This document shows, piece after piece, positions 26,065 through 34,983 of a stretch of DNA of 38,365 nt (position 1 is the first letter of the stretch; the number at the start of each line of letters is the position of its first letter). The notes under the pieces are model-generated. The model saw only the letters and a program-made list of their open reading frames with translations, made no database searches and was not told where the DNA came from. The DNA comes from an uncultured Prevotella sp. (GTDB taxonomy: Bacteria > Bacteroidota > Bacteroidia > Bacteroidales > Bacteroidaceae). Position numbers and translations under genes: made by a program. The stretch is taken from the NCBI GenBank assembly GCA_900322095.1, contig ONYS01000012.1:1-38365 (forward strand), in the 5' to 3' direction.

Positions 26065-27246
26065 ATGAAGAAAATCATGCTTCTGGGCTCCGGAGAACTG
26101 GGCAAGGAATTCACTATCGCGGCCAAACGTGCCGGAGCATACGTTATAGCGTGCGACAAATATAGCCATGCACCGGCCATGCAGGTGGCCGACGAATGCG
26201 AGGTGTTCAACATGCTCGACGGCGACGCTTTGGATTCGGCCGTGAGCAAGCACCATCCCGACATCATCGTCCCAGAGATTGAGGCTATCCGCACCGAGCG
26301 TCTCTTCGACTTGGAGCAGAAGGGCATTCAGATAGTCCCCTCTGCGCGTGCCGTCAACTATACAATGAACCGTAAGGCCATTCGCGACTTGGCTGCAAAG
26401 GAACTGGGAGTGCGCACAGCCAAGTATTTCTATGCCAAGACCTTCGACGAGTTCAAACAAGCTGCCGACGCTATAGGCTTTCCCTGTGTGGTGAAGCCAT
26501 TGATGAGCAGCAGCGGCCATGGTCAGAGCTATGTCCACAACGACGATGAGTTGAAAGAGGCTTTCCGCGAGGCTATGAATGAAGGACGTGGCGATGTGAA
26601 GGAAGTAATCATTGAAGAGTTTATCGACTTTGATTCAGAATTCACCTTGCTCACCGTGACGCAGAAGAACGGTCCTACTCTTTTCTGTCCTCCCATCGGT
26701 CATGTGCAGAAGGGCGGCGACTATCGGGAGAGCTGGCAGCCCTACTCTATCAAGCCGGAACAACTTGAGCAAGCCAAAGCTATGGCAGCCAAGGTGACCG
26801 AAAGTCTTACGGGCTATGGCATTTGGGGCGTAGAATTCTTCCTCACCAAACAGGGCGAGGTCATCTTCTCCGAGCTCTCTCCACGTCCACACGACACTGG
26901 TATGGTGACACTCAGCCACTCCACCAACCTCAGTGAGTTTGAACTCCACTTCCGCGCCGTTATGGGACTTCCCATTCCCGCCATACACTTAGAGCATGCC
27001 GGAGCATCAGCCGTTGTGCTGTCGCCTGTGGAAAGTGACAAGCCGCTGGATTACAACCTGGCAGACGTCTGTCGCGAAGACCATGCCCGCGTACGCATCT
27101 TCGGCAAGCCCGTTGCTCATGTAGGCCGACGAATGGGCGTAGTGGTATGCTACGACGAAGTAGGCTGCGACATGAATGCCCTGCGCGACAAGGCAAAGCG
27201 ACTGGCAAAGACCGTATTGGATACTGATCCCTACATGAAGAAATAA
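26065..27246 (+). CDS. purT: Formate-dependent phosphoribosylglycinamide formyltransferase (PurT)
   Basis: A 393-residue ATP-grasp enzyme that makes formyl-GAR from GAR, formate and ATP. It starts [21 protein letters not shown] (PurK/PurT-type N-terminal fold), has [13 protein letters not shown] (ATP-grasp loop, near residue 155), and [16 protein letters not shown] near 275, a clear PurT signature. The frame is open further upstream into rmlB, but the ATG at 26065, 2 nt after the rmlB stop, gives the normal length. It sits between rmlB and the ketoisomerase with gaps of 2 and 6 nt, an unusual place for a purine gene. Confidence 0.95.
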   Translation: MKKIMLLGSGELGKEFTIAAKRAGAYVIACDKYSHAPAMQVADECEVFNMLDGDALDSAVSKHHPDIIVPEIEAIRTERLFDLEQKGIQIVPSARAVNYTMNRKAIRDLAAKELGVRTAKYFYAKTFDEFKQAADAIGFPCVVKPLMSSSGHGQSYVHNDDELKEAFREAMNEGRGDVKEVIIEEFIDFDSEFTLLTVTQKNGPTLFCPPIGHVQKGGDYRESWQPYSIKPEQLEQAKAMAAKVTESLTGYGIWGVEFFLTKQGEVIFSELSPRPHDTGMVTLSHSTNLSEFELHFRAVMGLPIPAIHLEHAGASAVVLSPVESDKPLDYNLADVCREDHARVRIFGKPVAHVGRRMGVVVCYDEVGCDMNALRDKAKRLAKTVLDTDPYMKK

Positions 27247-27252
27247 AGTGAA

Positions 27253-27660
27253 ATGGACATAGGAACCATCATCGACTTACAGAAAATCCACGACCCACGG
27301 GGCAATCTCACTGTGGCCGAACAGCTGAAGGACGTGCCTTTTGAGATAAAACGCGCTTATTGGGTCTATGACGTGCCTGCCGGGGAAAGCCGCGGCGGGC
27401 ACGCCCATAAGACGCTCTCCCAACTTCTCATCGCTACGAGTGGGTCGTTCACCGTGACACTGGACAATGGAGAACGAAAAGAAAAGTACTTGCTCAACCA
27501 TCCTTGGCAAGCACTACTCATCAAACCCGGCACTTGGCGCACCCTGGACGATTTCTCCAGTGGCGCTGTATGCCTCTGTCTGGCTAGCGACGTTTACAAA
27601 GAGGAAGACTACATCAGGGAATATTCATCTTATCTGGAGTATCTGAAATGCTTGAAATAA
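27253..27660 (+). CDS. fdtA: dTDP-4-oxo-6-deoxyglucose 3,4-ketoisomerase (FdtA/QdtA type)
   Basis: A 135-residue single cupin of the WxcM-like/FdtA family. It moves the keto group of dTDP-4-keto-6-deoxy-glucose from C4 to C3. SRGGHAHK carries the paired catalytic histidines (H50, H52, matching His49 and His51 of FdtA). The enzyme acts on the product of RmlB and supplies the substrate of the DegT-type aminotransferase two genes on. Whether the C4 configuration ends as galacto (FdtA) or gluco (QdtA) cannot be told here. Its end overlaps the next gene by 13 nt. Confidence 0.88.
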   Translation: MDIGTIIDLQKIHDPRGNLTVAEQLKDVPFEIKRAYWVYDVPAGESRGGHAHKTLSQLLIATSGSFTVTLDNGERKEKYLLNHPWQALLIKPGTWRTLDDFSSGAVCLCLASDVYKEEDYIREYSSYLEYLKCLK

Positions 27661-28586
27661 GTCGTTATTCCCCATCAGATGCCAGTTCTTGGAACAATTT
27701 TGTTGAGCATTCACGGCAAGGTACATTTCTTTTCAACCGTGGATATATGGACTATCACAGCGACCGTTTTACCGATTGCTCCTTAATGTTTCGGCAAAAA
27801 GGCCGACTTTGTGCCGTTCTGCCTGCCAACAGAGTGGGCGACGTGCTGTACTCGCATCAGGGGCTGACCTACGGCGGACTGCTCACCGACAATCGAGTAA
27901 AGACGACCGACGTGATGGAGATATTCCAAACACTGAACCTGTGGCTTAAATCCAATGGCATTAAGCACGTTGTCTATAAAGCCATACCTTGGATTTATCA
28001 GCGCATTCCAGCCCAAGAAGACCTCTATGCGCTCATCCAGGTCTGCAAGGCCCGTCTTTCTATCCGGGAGATTTCATCAACCATCCTGCTCCAAAACCGG
28101 CTGAAGTTTGAAGAGTCAAGGCGTTCCGGCATCCGCAAAGCCAAACGCCTGTCCATCATATGCGGAGAGAGCAACGACATCTGCGCATTCTGGCATATCC
28201 TCGACAACAATCTGGAGACGAAGTATCACACCCGCCCTGTACACAGTCTGCAAGAATTGGAACTGCTTTGTTCTCGTTTTCCCGATATAATCAAGTTGTA
28301 TCTCGCCTACAAAGATGGACAACCCGTCGGAGGCACATTGATTTACGACACAGGACAGGTCATCCACACCCAATATATCTCAGCATCTCCAGAAGGAAAG
28401 AGCGAAGGAGCACTCGATTTGCTCTTCAATCACATCATCAATGAAGTATACGCCAACCGCTGCATCTTTGATTTCGGCAAGTCGACCGAACAGGCGGGAG
28501 CTTTTCTTAACCGCAATCTCATTTTTCAGAAAGAGGGCTTTGGCGGCCGTGGCGTATGCTATGACACTTATGAATACGATTTATGA
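27648..28586 (+). CDS. GNAT/FemAB-like acyltransferase
   Basis: A 312-residue protein with two GNAT-like halves, as in FemAB-type and acetyltransf_6 proteins. The C-terminal half shows [20 protein letters not shown] and [30 protein letters not shown]. It overlaps fdtA by 13 nt and the aminotransferase by 4 nt. It probably N-acylates the 3-amino sugar of the pathway, the role of the FdtC/QdtC acetyltransferases. It differs from those, which are left-handed beta-helix proteins or single-domain enzymes. A role in transferring an amino acid to the sugar or to another acceptor is an alternative. Confidence 0.78.
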   Translation: MLEISRYSPSDASSWNNFVEHSRQGTFLFNRGYMDYHSDRFTDCSLMFRQKGRLCAVLPANRVGDVLYSHQGLTYGGLLTDNRVKTTDVMEIFQTLNLWLKSNGIKHVVYKAIPWIYQRIPAQEDLYALIQVCKARLSIREISSTILLQNRLKFEESRRSGIRKAKRLSIICGESNDICAFWHILDNNLETKYHTRPVHSLQELELLCSRFPDIIKLYLAYKDGQPVGGTLIYDTGQVIHTQYISASPEGKSEGALDLLFNHIINEVYANRCIFDFGKSTEQAGAFLNRNLIFQKEGFGGRGVCYDTYEYDL

Positions 28587-29680
28587 AGATAGAATATCTG
28601 TCACTCAAGAAAGTCACTGCGCTACACGGTGAGGAGATACTCCAAGCCGTGAGCCGAATCACCACAGGCGGCTGGTATCTCCAAGGGCAGGCGACACAGG
28701 ATTTTGAAGCGCAATATGCCCGCTATATCGGCACGAACCAATGCGTGGCCTGTGGCAACGGCTACGACGCGCTGTGGCTGATGCTGCGTGCCTATATCAT
28801 TCTCGGACGTCTTCATGCAGGCGACGAGGTTATTGTTCCGGCCAACACTTTCATCGCCACCATATCTGCCATCAGCGACAATGGTCTAAAACCCATACTC
28901 GTTGAGCCGGATCCTACCACACTGGAGATAGATGACAGCAAGATTGAGCAAGCCATAACCGAGCGTACCAAAGCCATCATGATTGTTCATCTTTATGGCC
29001 GGTGCGCTTATACAGAGCTTATTGGCAGCATCTGCCGAAAGCACAATCTTCTCTTGCTGGAAGACAATGCCCAGGCACATGGATGCACATTCCATGGGCA
29101 ACGTACGGGAAGCCTTGGCGATGCATCCGCCCACAGTTTTTATCCCGGCAAGAATCTTGGAGCTTTAGGTGATGCAGGCGCAGTGACAACGAACGATGAG
29201 AAGTTGGCACAGACCATCCGTATGCTCGGCAATTATGGTTCAAGTCAGAAATACGTGTTTACAGCCTTAGGCCGCAACTCCCGCATCGATGAGATTCAGG
29301 CAGCGGTCTTGTCAGTCAAGCTGAAATATCTTGACAAGGAAAACGACCGCAGAAAGGCCATAGCACGAAGAATGCAAGAAGGTATTCATAATGAGAAAGT
29401 GAGGTTCACTGACGACAATCTGAGAGACAACGTGTATCACATTCTTCCAATCTTCAGTCAGAAACGCGATGAGTTGAAAGAATATCTCTCAAAGCACGGC
29501 ATTGGCACGAATATCCACTATCCCATCCCGCCCCACAAACAACAATGCTACAAAGGCTGGAACAGTATGTCGCTTCCCATCACCGAACACCTTTCGGCTA
29601 CGGAACTGAGCCTGCCCTGCAATCCGACGCTGTCAGAAGAAGTAGTAGATTACATTGTCGATGTATTGAATAATTTCTGA
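28583..29680 (+). CDS. fdtB: DegT/DnrJ/EryC1/StrS aminotransferase (FdtB-like)
   Basis: A 365-residue PLP-dependent sugar aminotransferase. It has TFIATISAI near residue 90, HLYGRCAY (136-143), LEDNAQAHG with D161 and Q164, and [18 protein letters not shown] with the PLP-binding lysine K190. With the ketoisomerase upstream it would install the 3-amino group, giving dTDP-3-amino-3,6-dideoxyhexose. The ATG overlaps the stop of the acyltransferase gene (ATGA). It is the last gene of the cluster. Confidence 0.9.
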   Translation: MKIEYLSLKKVTALHGEEILQAVSRITTGGWYLQGQATQDFEAQYARYIGTNQCVACGNGYDALWLMLRAYIILGRLHAGDEVIVPANTFIATISAISDNGLKPILVEPDPTTLEIDDSKIEQAITERTKAIMIVHLYGRCAYTELIGSICRKHNLLLLEDNAQAHGCTFHGQRTGSLGDASAHSFYPGKNLGALGDAGAVTTNDEKLAQTIRMLGNYGSSQKYVFTALGRNSRIDEIQAAVLSVKLKYLDKENDRRKAIARRMQEGIHNEKVRFTDDNLRDNVYHILPIFSQKRDELKEYLSKHGIGTNIHYPIPPHKQQCYKGWNSMSLPITEHLSATELSLPCNPTLSEEVVDYIVDVLNNF

Positions 29681-29714
29681 TTTCTGCATCCCTACATTAT
29701 TTCACACTTTTTAT

Positions 29715-29745
29715 TTTGCTGTTATTCGAATTTTAGCTACTTTTG
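29715..29745 (+). promoter_or_regulatory. Promoter of the exbB-exbD operon
   Basis: TTTG (29715-29718), 19 nt, TACTTTTG (29738-29745). It shows that the in-frame start at 29743 lies upstream of the transcript, so exbB begins at 29815. Confidence 0.75.
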
Positions 29746-29814
29746 TGCCTCTCTATACAACGATTAATAGGAATAGATAAAAAGAGAAACAAAACGTTTT
29801 TAGCAAATAGTAAA

Positions 29815-30675
29815 ATGAAGAATAAGGTTGCAACTCTTGCAATAATGGTGATGCTTATATTCTCCTTCACCATATCGATGGCTCAATCATCAAACACGGA
29901 TACAACAAAATCAGCGGCTGCCACGGTTGGCGATTCCGCCAAAGCCACTGATACATCTTCCGATGCAGAGGATGACGACGAGGCCGTACTCAACGAAGCA
30001 GCCAGCGACAGCACCGACGTTGGCGACTATACAGAAAGTGAAGGATTCCACCAGTCACTGAAGACAAAGTTCATCGAAGGCAACGCTGGTTTCATGTCGC
30101 TTGTCGCCCTGGCTTTAGTGCTCGGTCTGGCTTTCTGCATCGAACGAATCATTTACTTGAGTCTGTCACAAATCAACGCAAAGCGGTTCATGGCTGATTT
30201 GGAATCCAAAATTTCAACTGGCGATATAGAAGGAGCCAAAGACCAATGTCGCAACACCCGCGGCCCCGTAGCCAGCATTTGCTATCAAGGGCTTCTGCGT
30301 ATCAATGAGAGCATTGACGACATTGAACGGAGCGTACAGAACTACGGCACTGTGCAGAGTGCCAACCTCGAGAAAGGCTGCTCTTGGATTACGCTTTTCA
30401 TCGCCATCGCGCCCTCCCTTGGATTCTTAGGCACGGTGATCGGTATGGTGATGGCGTTCGATCAGATTCAAAGTGCGGGCGACATCAGTCCGACGATTGT
30501 GGCTGCCGGTATGAAAGTTGCCCTGATCACAACCATTTTCGGTATTATCGTTGCCGTCATCTTACAGCTCTTCTACAACTATATCCTGTCGAAAATCGAA
30601 CACCTGACCAGTCAGATGGAAGAGTCAGCCATCTCTCTGCTTGACTGCATAATGAAATACAAGGAGGCAAAATGA
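29815..30675 (+). CDS. exbB: MotA/TolQ/ExbB proton channel protein with N-terminal signal and acidic segment
   Basis: A 286-residue protein. Residues 1-24 look like a signal peptide (MKNKVATLAIMVMLIFSFTISMAQ), followed by about 50 residues rich in Ser, Thr, Asp and Glu, then the ExbB core: one membrane helix (FMSLVALALVLGLAFCIERI), a cytoplasmic part (GDIEGAKDQCRNTRGPVASI) and two more helices (WITLFIAIAPSLGFLGTVIGMVMAF; MKVALITTIFGIIVAVILQLFYNYI). It builds the pentameric channel that with ExbD turns proton motive force into work on TonB. The extra exported domain is common in Bacteroidota and absent in E. coli ExbB. The start is set by the promoter at 29715-29745. Confidence 0.9.
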   Translation: MKNKVATLAIMVMLIFSFTISMAQSSNTDTTKSAAATVGDSAKATDTSSDAEDDDEAVLNEAASDSTDVGDYTESEGFHQSLKTKFIEGNAGFMSLVALALVLGLAFCIERIIYLSLSQINAKRFMADLESKISTGDIEGAKDQCRNTRGPVASICYQGLLRINESIDDIERSVQNYGTVQSANLEKGCSWITLFIAIAPSLGFLGTVIGMVMAFDQIQSAGDISPTIVAAGMKVALITTIFGIIVAVILQLFYNYILSKIEHLTSQMEESAISLLDCIMKYKEAK

Positions 30676-31190
30676 AACTGAACGACATCAGACATTGGAC
30701 TACCGAGCGTATCTCCCAAACCATACTCTATGTGTTGGTGGGGATATCTATGCTGGTATTCATTCTCTTTTGGACTGTAGGCTTCAACCGCCCCTATCTG
30801 GAGAATACGAACTTCAACGACCCTCTCTTGACCAACGTACTCATCATTCTCATGTGGGTGATGTTTTTCGCTGCGTTCTGCATCACGGTGTGGAGCGTCT
30901 CCTCAACATTGAAAAAGCGTGGCAAAGCACTGCGTAGAGAGAACGGAATCCCCGTAAAGAAGATCTCTTACAGCATCATCATTGGAACTTTGATTCTCAT
31001 GTTGCTCACGCTTGCTTTTGCCTCAACGAAACCCATGCACATCAATGGCGCCATCTACAATGACGCCCTTTGGCTTCGCATCAGCGATATGTTTGTCAAC
31101 ACTTCAATCGTAATGATCATCTTCGCGGGTGCTGCTGTGGCTTATTGCGGCTGGCGCAACCGAGCACTGCACAGAAAGGAGGAAAAATGA
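30672..31190 (+). CDS. Integral membrane protein of unknown function in the exbBD operon
   Basis: A 172-residue protein with four membrane helices: about residues 16-37, 52-72, 96-116 and 136-156. The loop between helices 2 and 3 is basic (STLKKRGKALRRENGIPVKK) and should be cytoplasmic. I recognise no catalytic motif. It lies exactly between exbB (4-nt overlap, with AAGGAGG in front of its ATG) and exbD (4-nt overlap), so it is likely to be a stable part or regulator of the TonB energising complex. Similar proteins stand in this position in other Bacteroidota. Confidence 0.8.
   Translation: MKLNDIRHWTTERISQTILYVLVGISMLVFILFWTVGFNRPYLENTNFNDPLLTNVLIILMWVMFFAAFCITVWSVSSTLKKRGKALRRENGIPVKKISYSIIIGTLILMLLTLAFASTKPMHINGAIYNDALWLRISDMFVNTSIVMIIFAGAAVAYCGWRNRALHRKEEK
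31177..31182 (+). promoter_or_regulatory. Strong Shine-Dalgarno sequence of exbD1
   Basis: AGGAGG, 4 nt before the ATG at 31187. Such perfect sites are rare in Bacteroidota. It selects this start over the longer in-frame option at 31070. AAGGAGG also precedes the previous gene and AAAGGAG the next. Confidence 0.7.
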
Positions 31191-31720
31191 TCTTCCAGCA
31201 TCGCAACCACGACGTTCCACAACTGAACACGACCTCAACAGCAGACATATCCTTCATGCTGCTCATCTTCTTCCTTGTCACCACGTCTATGGATACCGAC
31301 AAGGGACTAACCCGCCAGCTTCCACCGGCTGAGGACAAGAATATTCAGCAGGAAACGTCGATGGACAAGAATCTGATGATTGAACTCAAGATTTCCGCTT
31401 CCAATCAATTGTTCGTCAACGGACAGCCTGCCCCCATGAAATCAGTTCGCAAGGAGGTGATGAAACTGATTCAGAGAGTAGGCTCACGCCATCTTATCTC
31501 CATTAATTGCGATTCCCACGCCAGCTACGACGTTTATTTTCACTTGCAGAATGAGATTGTGGCTGCCTACAACCAATGGAAGAATCAGACAGCAATGAAA
31601 CGCTATCACAAGCCTTATGCCCAATTATCCACCGATGAGCGCACTACGGTAGACAAGGCTTGCCCACAACGAATCGCTGAACAGTATAACGGAACAGAAC
31701 AGAAAGGAGACGCACAATGA
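31187..31720 (+). CDS. exbD: ExbD/TolR family protein 1
   Basis: A 177-residue protein. One membrane helix (STADISFMLLIFFLVTTSM) near the N-terminus carries the proton-conducting aspartate D20, and a periplasmic domain follows. The frame is open upstream to 31070, but the Shine-Dalgarno sequence and the family N-terminus (MIFQHRNHDVPQLNT) fix the start at 31187. It ends with a 4-nt overlap with the second exbD. Confidence 0.92.
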   Translation: MIFQHRNHDVPQLNTTSTADISFMLLIFFLVTTSMDTDKGLTRQLPPAEDKNIQQETSMDKNLMIELKISASNQLFVNGQPAPMKSVRKEVMKLIQRVGSRHLISINCDSHASYDVYFHLQNEIVAAYNQWKNQTAMKRYHKPYAQLSTDERTTVDKACPQRIAEQYNGTEQKGDAQ

Positions 31721-32187
31721 GTCGGTTCAACTTCTCACGACAGCATCATAAGGTGCCGGGACTTAATACTGCCGCCCTGCCCGACCTGATTTTCACTGTA
31801 CTATTCTTCTTCATGATCGTAACCCACATGAGGAAGCAGAACGTCATGGTGAAATACCAGGTTCCACAAGGTACAGAACTCACCAGACTGACAAAGAAAT
31901 CCACCGTAAGTTATATCTATATCGGTCGTCCGGAGTCACCACAGGGGAAAATACTATCTCAGAAAAGCCGTGTACAACTCAATGACAAATACGTTAAGCC
32001 CGACGAAGTAGAGGACTATATGGCTGCAGAACGAAGCCGTATGGAACCCGGCGACATAGACAAGATGACGGTGTCAATACAAGCCGACCGCAATACACCA
32101 ATGGGAATAATAACGGACGTAAAACAATCACTGAGACGAGCCAAGGCACTTCGCATCACCTATTCAGCAACAGAGAATAAAAAATAG
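31717..32187 (+). CDS. exbD: ExbD/TolR family protein 2
   Basis: A 156-residue paralogue of the gene before it. The membrane helix (LPDLIFTVLFFFMIVTHM) keeps the key aspartate D23. The periplasmic part is different in sequence from the first ExbD. Two ExbD proteins per ExbB suggest a heteromeric channel core. No tonB gene is in the window. Confidence 0.92.
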   Translation: MSRFNFSRQHHKVPGLNTAALPDLIFTVLFFFMIVTHMRKQNVMVKYQVPQGTELTRLTKKSTVSYIYIGRPESPQGKILSQKSRVQLNDKYVKPDEVEDYMAAERSRMEPGDIDKMTVSIQADRNTPMGIITDVKQSLRRAKALRITYSATENKK

Positions 32188-32245
32188 ATTTCACATTCGA
32201 CTTTTTACATAAATCTGTTAATTATAAAACATTTCGCCCTTTACA

Positions 32246-32277
32246 TTTGCAATATTACAAAAAAAAACGTAACTTTG
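32246..32277 (+). promoter_or_regulatory. Promoter of the Lrp/AsnC gene
   Basis: TTTG (32246-32249), 20 nt, TAACTTTG (32270-32277). The ATG follows 22 nt later at 32300. Confidence 0.75.
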
Positions 32278-32299
32278 TGCGAAATTAATCAATAACATC

Positions 32300-32806
32300 A
32301 TGGCACGTCACAATTTAGACTCATTAGACAAGAAGATTCTATCATTAATAGCATCTGACGCACGGATTCCTTTTTTGGAGGTAGCAAGGGCCTGCAACGT
32401 CAGCGGTGCTGCCATTCACCAAAGAATTCAAAGACTTACTGCCCTAGGTATTCTCAAAGGATCGCAATTCATTATCAATCCCGAAAAAATTGGATACGAG
32501 ACATGCGCATACATTGGCCTTTACCTTAAAGATCCCTCAAAGTTTGACGAAGTAGTAGATGAACTAAGAAAAATCCCCGAAGTTGTTGAATGTCACTATA
32601 CAACAGGTGGATTCGACATGTTTATCAAGATTTTCGCGAAGAACAATCATCATCTGCTCAACATTATCCACGACAAACTTCAGCCATTAGGACTCTCACG
32701 GAGTGAGACCATTGTATCGTTCAATGCAGTCATCAACCGTCAGCTACCTATTGATGGAGCCGTTAGCGACGATACTAACGACGATGATGACGACGAAGAA
32801 GAATAA
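32300..32806 (+). CDS. Lrp/AsnC family transcriptional regulator with acidic tail
   Basis: A 168-residue regulator. Residues 1-60 form the AsnC-type helix-turn-helix (LDKKILSLIASDARIPFLEVARACNVSGAAIHQRIQRL), and residues 70-145 form the RAM ligand domain (CAYIGLYLKDPSKFDEVVDEL... VVECHYTTGGFDMFIKIF). It ends with about 12 acidic residues (DDTNDDDDDEEE), a tail seen in some Bacteroidota Lrp proteins. It is transcribed alone, between its own promoter and terminator. The effector, probably an amino acid, is unknown. Confidence 0.92.
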   Translation: MARHNLDSLDKKILSLIASDARIPFLEVARACNVSGAAIHQRIQRLTALGILKGSQFIINPEKIGYETCAYIGLYLKDPSKFDEVVDELRKIPEVVECHYTTGGFDMFIKIFAKNNHHLLNIIHDKLQPLGLSRSETIVSFNAVINRQLPIDGAVSDDTNDDDDDEEE

Positions 32807-32831
32807 ACATCAGACAGCAAGTAACCTTAAA

Positions 32832-32870
32832 CGGGGAGACTCACAACACTTTGAGCCTCCCCGCTTTTTT
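32832..32870 (+). terminator. Terminator of the Lrp/AsnC gene
   Basis: CGGGGAGACTCA (32832-32843) pairs with TGAGCCTCCCCG (32852-32863) with one G-T wobble, followed by CTTTTTT. Confidence 0.88.
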
Positions 32871-32979
32871 ATTAAAAGGCTATCGGAATGACGAATGGAA
32901 AGAGAGTCTCAATCCAGTCGGCAAAAAAGCATAAAACACAAGTGGAGAATGGGAAAAAACGATGCGAAAAACGGGAAGT

Positions 32980-33438
32980 TTACTTCTCGAATATAGCAAA
33001 AGAGAAACCAGAATGAAGCTCTCTATCAATCAACTTCCAATCATTATAAGGTGGAAAGAATGCGTCAGCCTCACCCACAGTCTCGTCTACCAAGGTCAAC
33101 AATAAGCGGTGGGCAAGTGGAAGAGCCTCACGATAAACCATAGCTCCACCGATGACAAATACCTCTTGCTCGTCCTCACAAGCCCGCAAAGCGTCTGATA
33201 AGGAAGGATACACCTCACAACCTTCAATGACAGTCAACGTATGACTTAATACGATGTTACGTCTTTTCGGCAGAGCACCATGGGGTAACGACTCAAAAGT
33301 GCGCCGCCCCATAATGATGGTATGTCCCAGCGTGCAACGTCTAAAGTGCTCCATATCCTCCGGAATATGAAAGAGTAATCGGTTTTGATAGCCTATGGCG
33401 CGGTTTTGGTCCAAGACTGCAATGAGCGTTATCTGCAT
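32980..33438 (-). CDS. folA: Dihydrofolate reductase
   Basis: A 152-residue DHFR. It begins ITLIAVLDQNRAIGYQNRLLFHIPEDMEHFRR, with E27 as the active-site acid (Asp27 in E. coli); the usual W of the LPWH motif is F23. GRRTFESL and FVIGGAMVYREALPLAHRLLLT are further signatures of NADPH and folate binding. It reduces dihydrofolate to tetrahydrofolate. Its start overlaps the end of the methyltransferase gene by 10 nt, so the two are co-translated. Confidence 0.94.
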   Translation of the reverse strand: MQITLIAVLDQNRAIGYQNRLLFHIPEDMEHFRRCTLGHTIIMGRRTFESLPHGALPKRRNIVLSHTLTVIEGCEVYPSLSDALRACEDEQEVFVIGGAMVYREALPLAHRLLLTLVDETVGEADAFFPPYNDWKLIDRELHSGFSFAIFEK

Positions 33439-34709
33439 GGTTCCAATACATGAAAGGGTTCAGGCACGTGCGTACTCTTCACACGCCACTCCTGGGGATA
33501 GAGATTGTTGGCCCTATTGCCTATGTTTTTAGCCACACCAAGCGCATGGTCCTCATAGCCAACAGCCACATAACCGCGAGGCGCATTCTGCGGCAACGTG
33601 ATGGCATTGTGGCTCAGATAAGCAATCGCTTGCTGATAGTCGACATTGACCAAAGGCAACTCGTCATCGTGACTAGTCATAAGAGCTTTTGTTATATCCG
33701 GCACGCGATTCTTTCCCTTTACTTTATCCGTTTCCACGCCATGAGCCAAGACTCGCAGACGTTTCATAGCACTCTCGCTCAAATTCGGATTAGGTTCAGA
33801 GCAGCCTGGTTTACGCAGAGCAGCCATAAACAAGCCCTCGCCACGAGTGATGCCTGGAATGAAATGGCAAACAGGCAAGTTACCCGTGAGGGGACCTACA
33901 ACATTCCAGCCCGATTCAACAGGAATCTCCAAAGCCTCTGCGCCAAGCTCCTGAGAAATCCAAGCTATGTTATCCTCATCCTCAAAGCGGTTGAAGGTGC
34001 AAGTGGAATAGATGAGCAAACCTCCGGGTCGCAGGCAGGGCCAGATGTCGGCAACAATCTCACGCTGCAGTCTCTGGCATTTCTCTACGTTTTGAGAACT
34101 CCATTCACCTATCGCATCAGCATCCTTGCGAAACATACCCTCACCCGAACAGGGAACATCGGTAAGTATCACATCGAACAACAACGGAGTGCGGGCATAG
34201 TCGGCAACGTAGTTGTTGGTGACGATAATATCAGGCGAGCCAAACTTGATGACATTCTCCTTCAGTATCTGGGCACGGGCATGCAAAGGCTCATTGCTCA
34301 TCAGCCGGCTTCCCTCAGGCAACGCCGAGAAAGCACAAGTCGTCTTACCGCCCGGCGCTGCACACAAGTCGAGCATACTCACTGGCTGATGGACAAAAGT
34401 GCGCAAGACATGATCCAAGAACATGCTCGAAGCTTCCTGAACGTAGTAAACACCAGCATGAAACAGCGGGTCGAAAGTGAACTGAGGTCTAGCATTGAGA
34501 TACCATCCTTGCTTACACCATTCCACTTGTTGAGGTTGCATATTAGCACAAGGCCTCAATCCCTGAGCCTTCAGAGGGTTCAGTCGGATGGAAACGGGTG
34601 CGGGCTGCTTCATGCCCTCAAGAAAAGCACCAAAGCGGTCTTCACCCATCAACTCTCGTATGTGGGCTACAAATTTATCGGGTAATGACGTTTCTGATTC
34701 AAAATTCAT
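33429..34709 (-). CDS. NOL1/NOP2/Sun family RNA (cytosine-C5)-methyltransferase, RsmF-like
   Basis: A 426-residue SAM-dependent enzyme. LDLCAAPGGKT (113-123) binds SAM. DVPCSGEGMFRKD has C187 and YSTCTFN has C237, the cysteine pair needed for release and catalysis. The C-terminal part (GYVAVGYEDHALGVAKNIGNRANNLYPQEWRVK) is like the PUA-type tail of RsmF/YebU. The family methylates cytosines in rRNA, sometimes in tRNA. The exact site is not deducible. Confidence 0.92.
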   Translation of the reverse strand: MNFESETSLPDKFVAHIRELMGEDRFGAFLEGMKQPAPVSIRLNPLKAQGLRPCANMQPQQVEWCKQGWYLNARPQFTFDPLFHAGVYYVQEASSMFLDHVLRTFVHQPVSMLDLCAAPGGKTTCAFSALPEGSRLMSNEPLHARAQILKENVIKFGSPDIIVTNNYVADYARTPLLFDVILTDVPCSGEGMFRKDADAIGEWSSQNVEKCQRLQREIVADIWPCLRPGGLLIYSTCTFNRFEDEDNIAWISQELGAEALEIPVESGWNVVGPLTGNLPVCHFIPGITRGEGLFMAALRKPGCSEPNPNLSESAMKRLRVLAHGVETDKVKGKNRVPDITKALMTSHDDELPLVNVDYQQAIAYLSHNAITLPQNAPRGYVAVGYEDHALGVAKNIGNRANNLYPQEWRVKSTHVPEPFHVLEPCR

Positions 34710-34785
34710 GATTCACAATTCATTATTTCAGGAGCAGGAAGTGATAGAAAGGATAATTACTCTCCTATTCTCCTTGTTTGCATTG

Positions 34786-34817
34786 CAAAAATAAGATTTT
34801 TTTTGTTTCTCTGCAAC
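34786..34817 (-). promoter_or_regulatory. Promoter of the methyltransferase-folA operon
   Basis: On the minus strand GTTG (34817-34814, one mismatch to TTTG), a 20-nt spacer and TATTTTTG (34793-34786). Confidence 0.6.
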
Positions 34818-34983
34818 TAAACAAGACTATCTTTCTCTGAACAACAGAAATATAACCCTATAAGATGTCCGACGAAGCTATAAACACGTCAGCCAATACA
34901 GTTCTCTTCATGGAGATAATAAAAGAGCGGTCAGACTACTATTAATGAATATTCGTCTCTTCATTTCGGTTACATCCAATTAA

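Noticed and set aside
24890-29680. The sugar cluster as a dTDP-rhamnose operon
   Set aside because: Only rmlB of the rhamnose set is present. The ketoisomerase and aminotransferase genes point to a 3-amino-3,6-dideoxy sugar.
33450-34685. Long plus-strand open frame (411 codons) opposite the methyltransferase gene
   Set aside because: It mirrors the methyltransferase gene, which has all catalytic motifs; the antisense translation has none.
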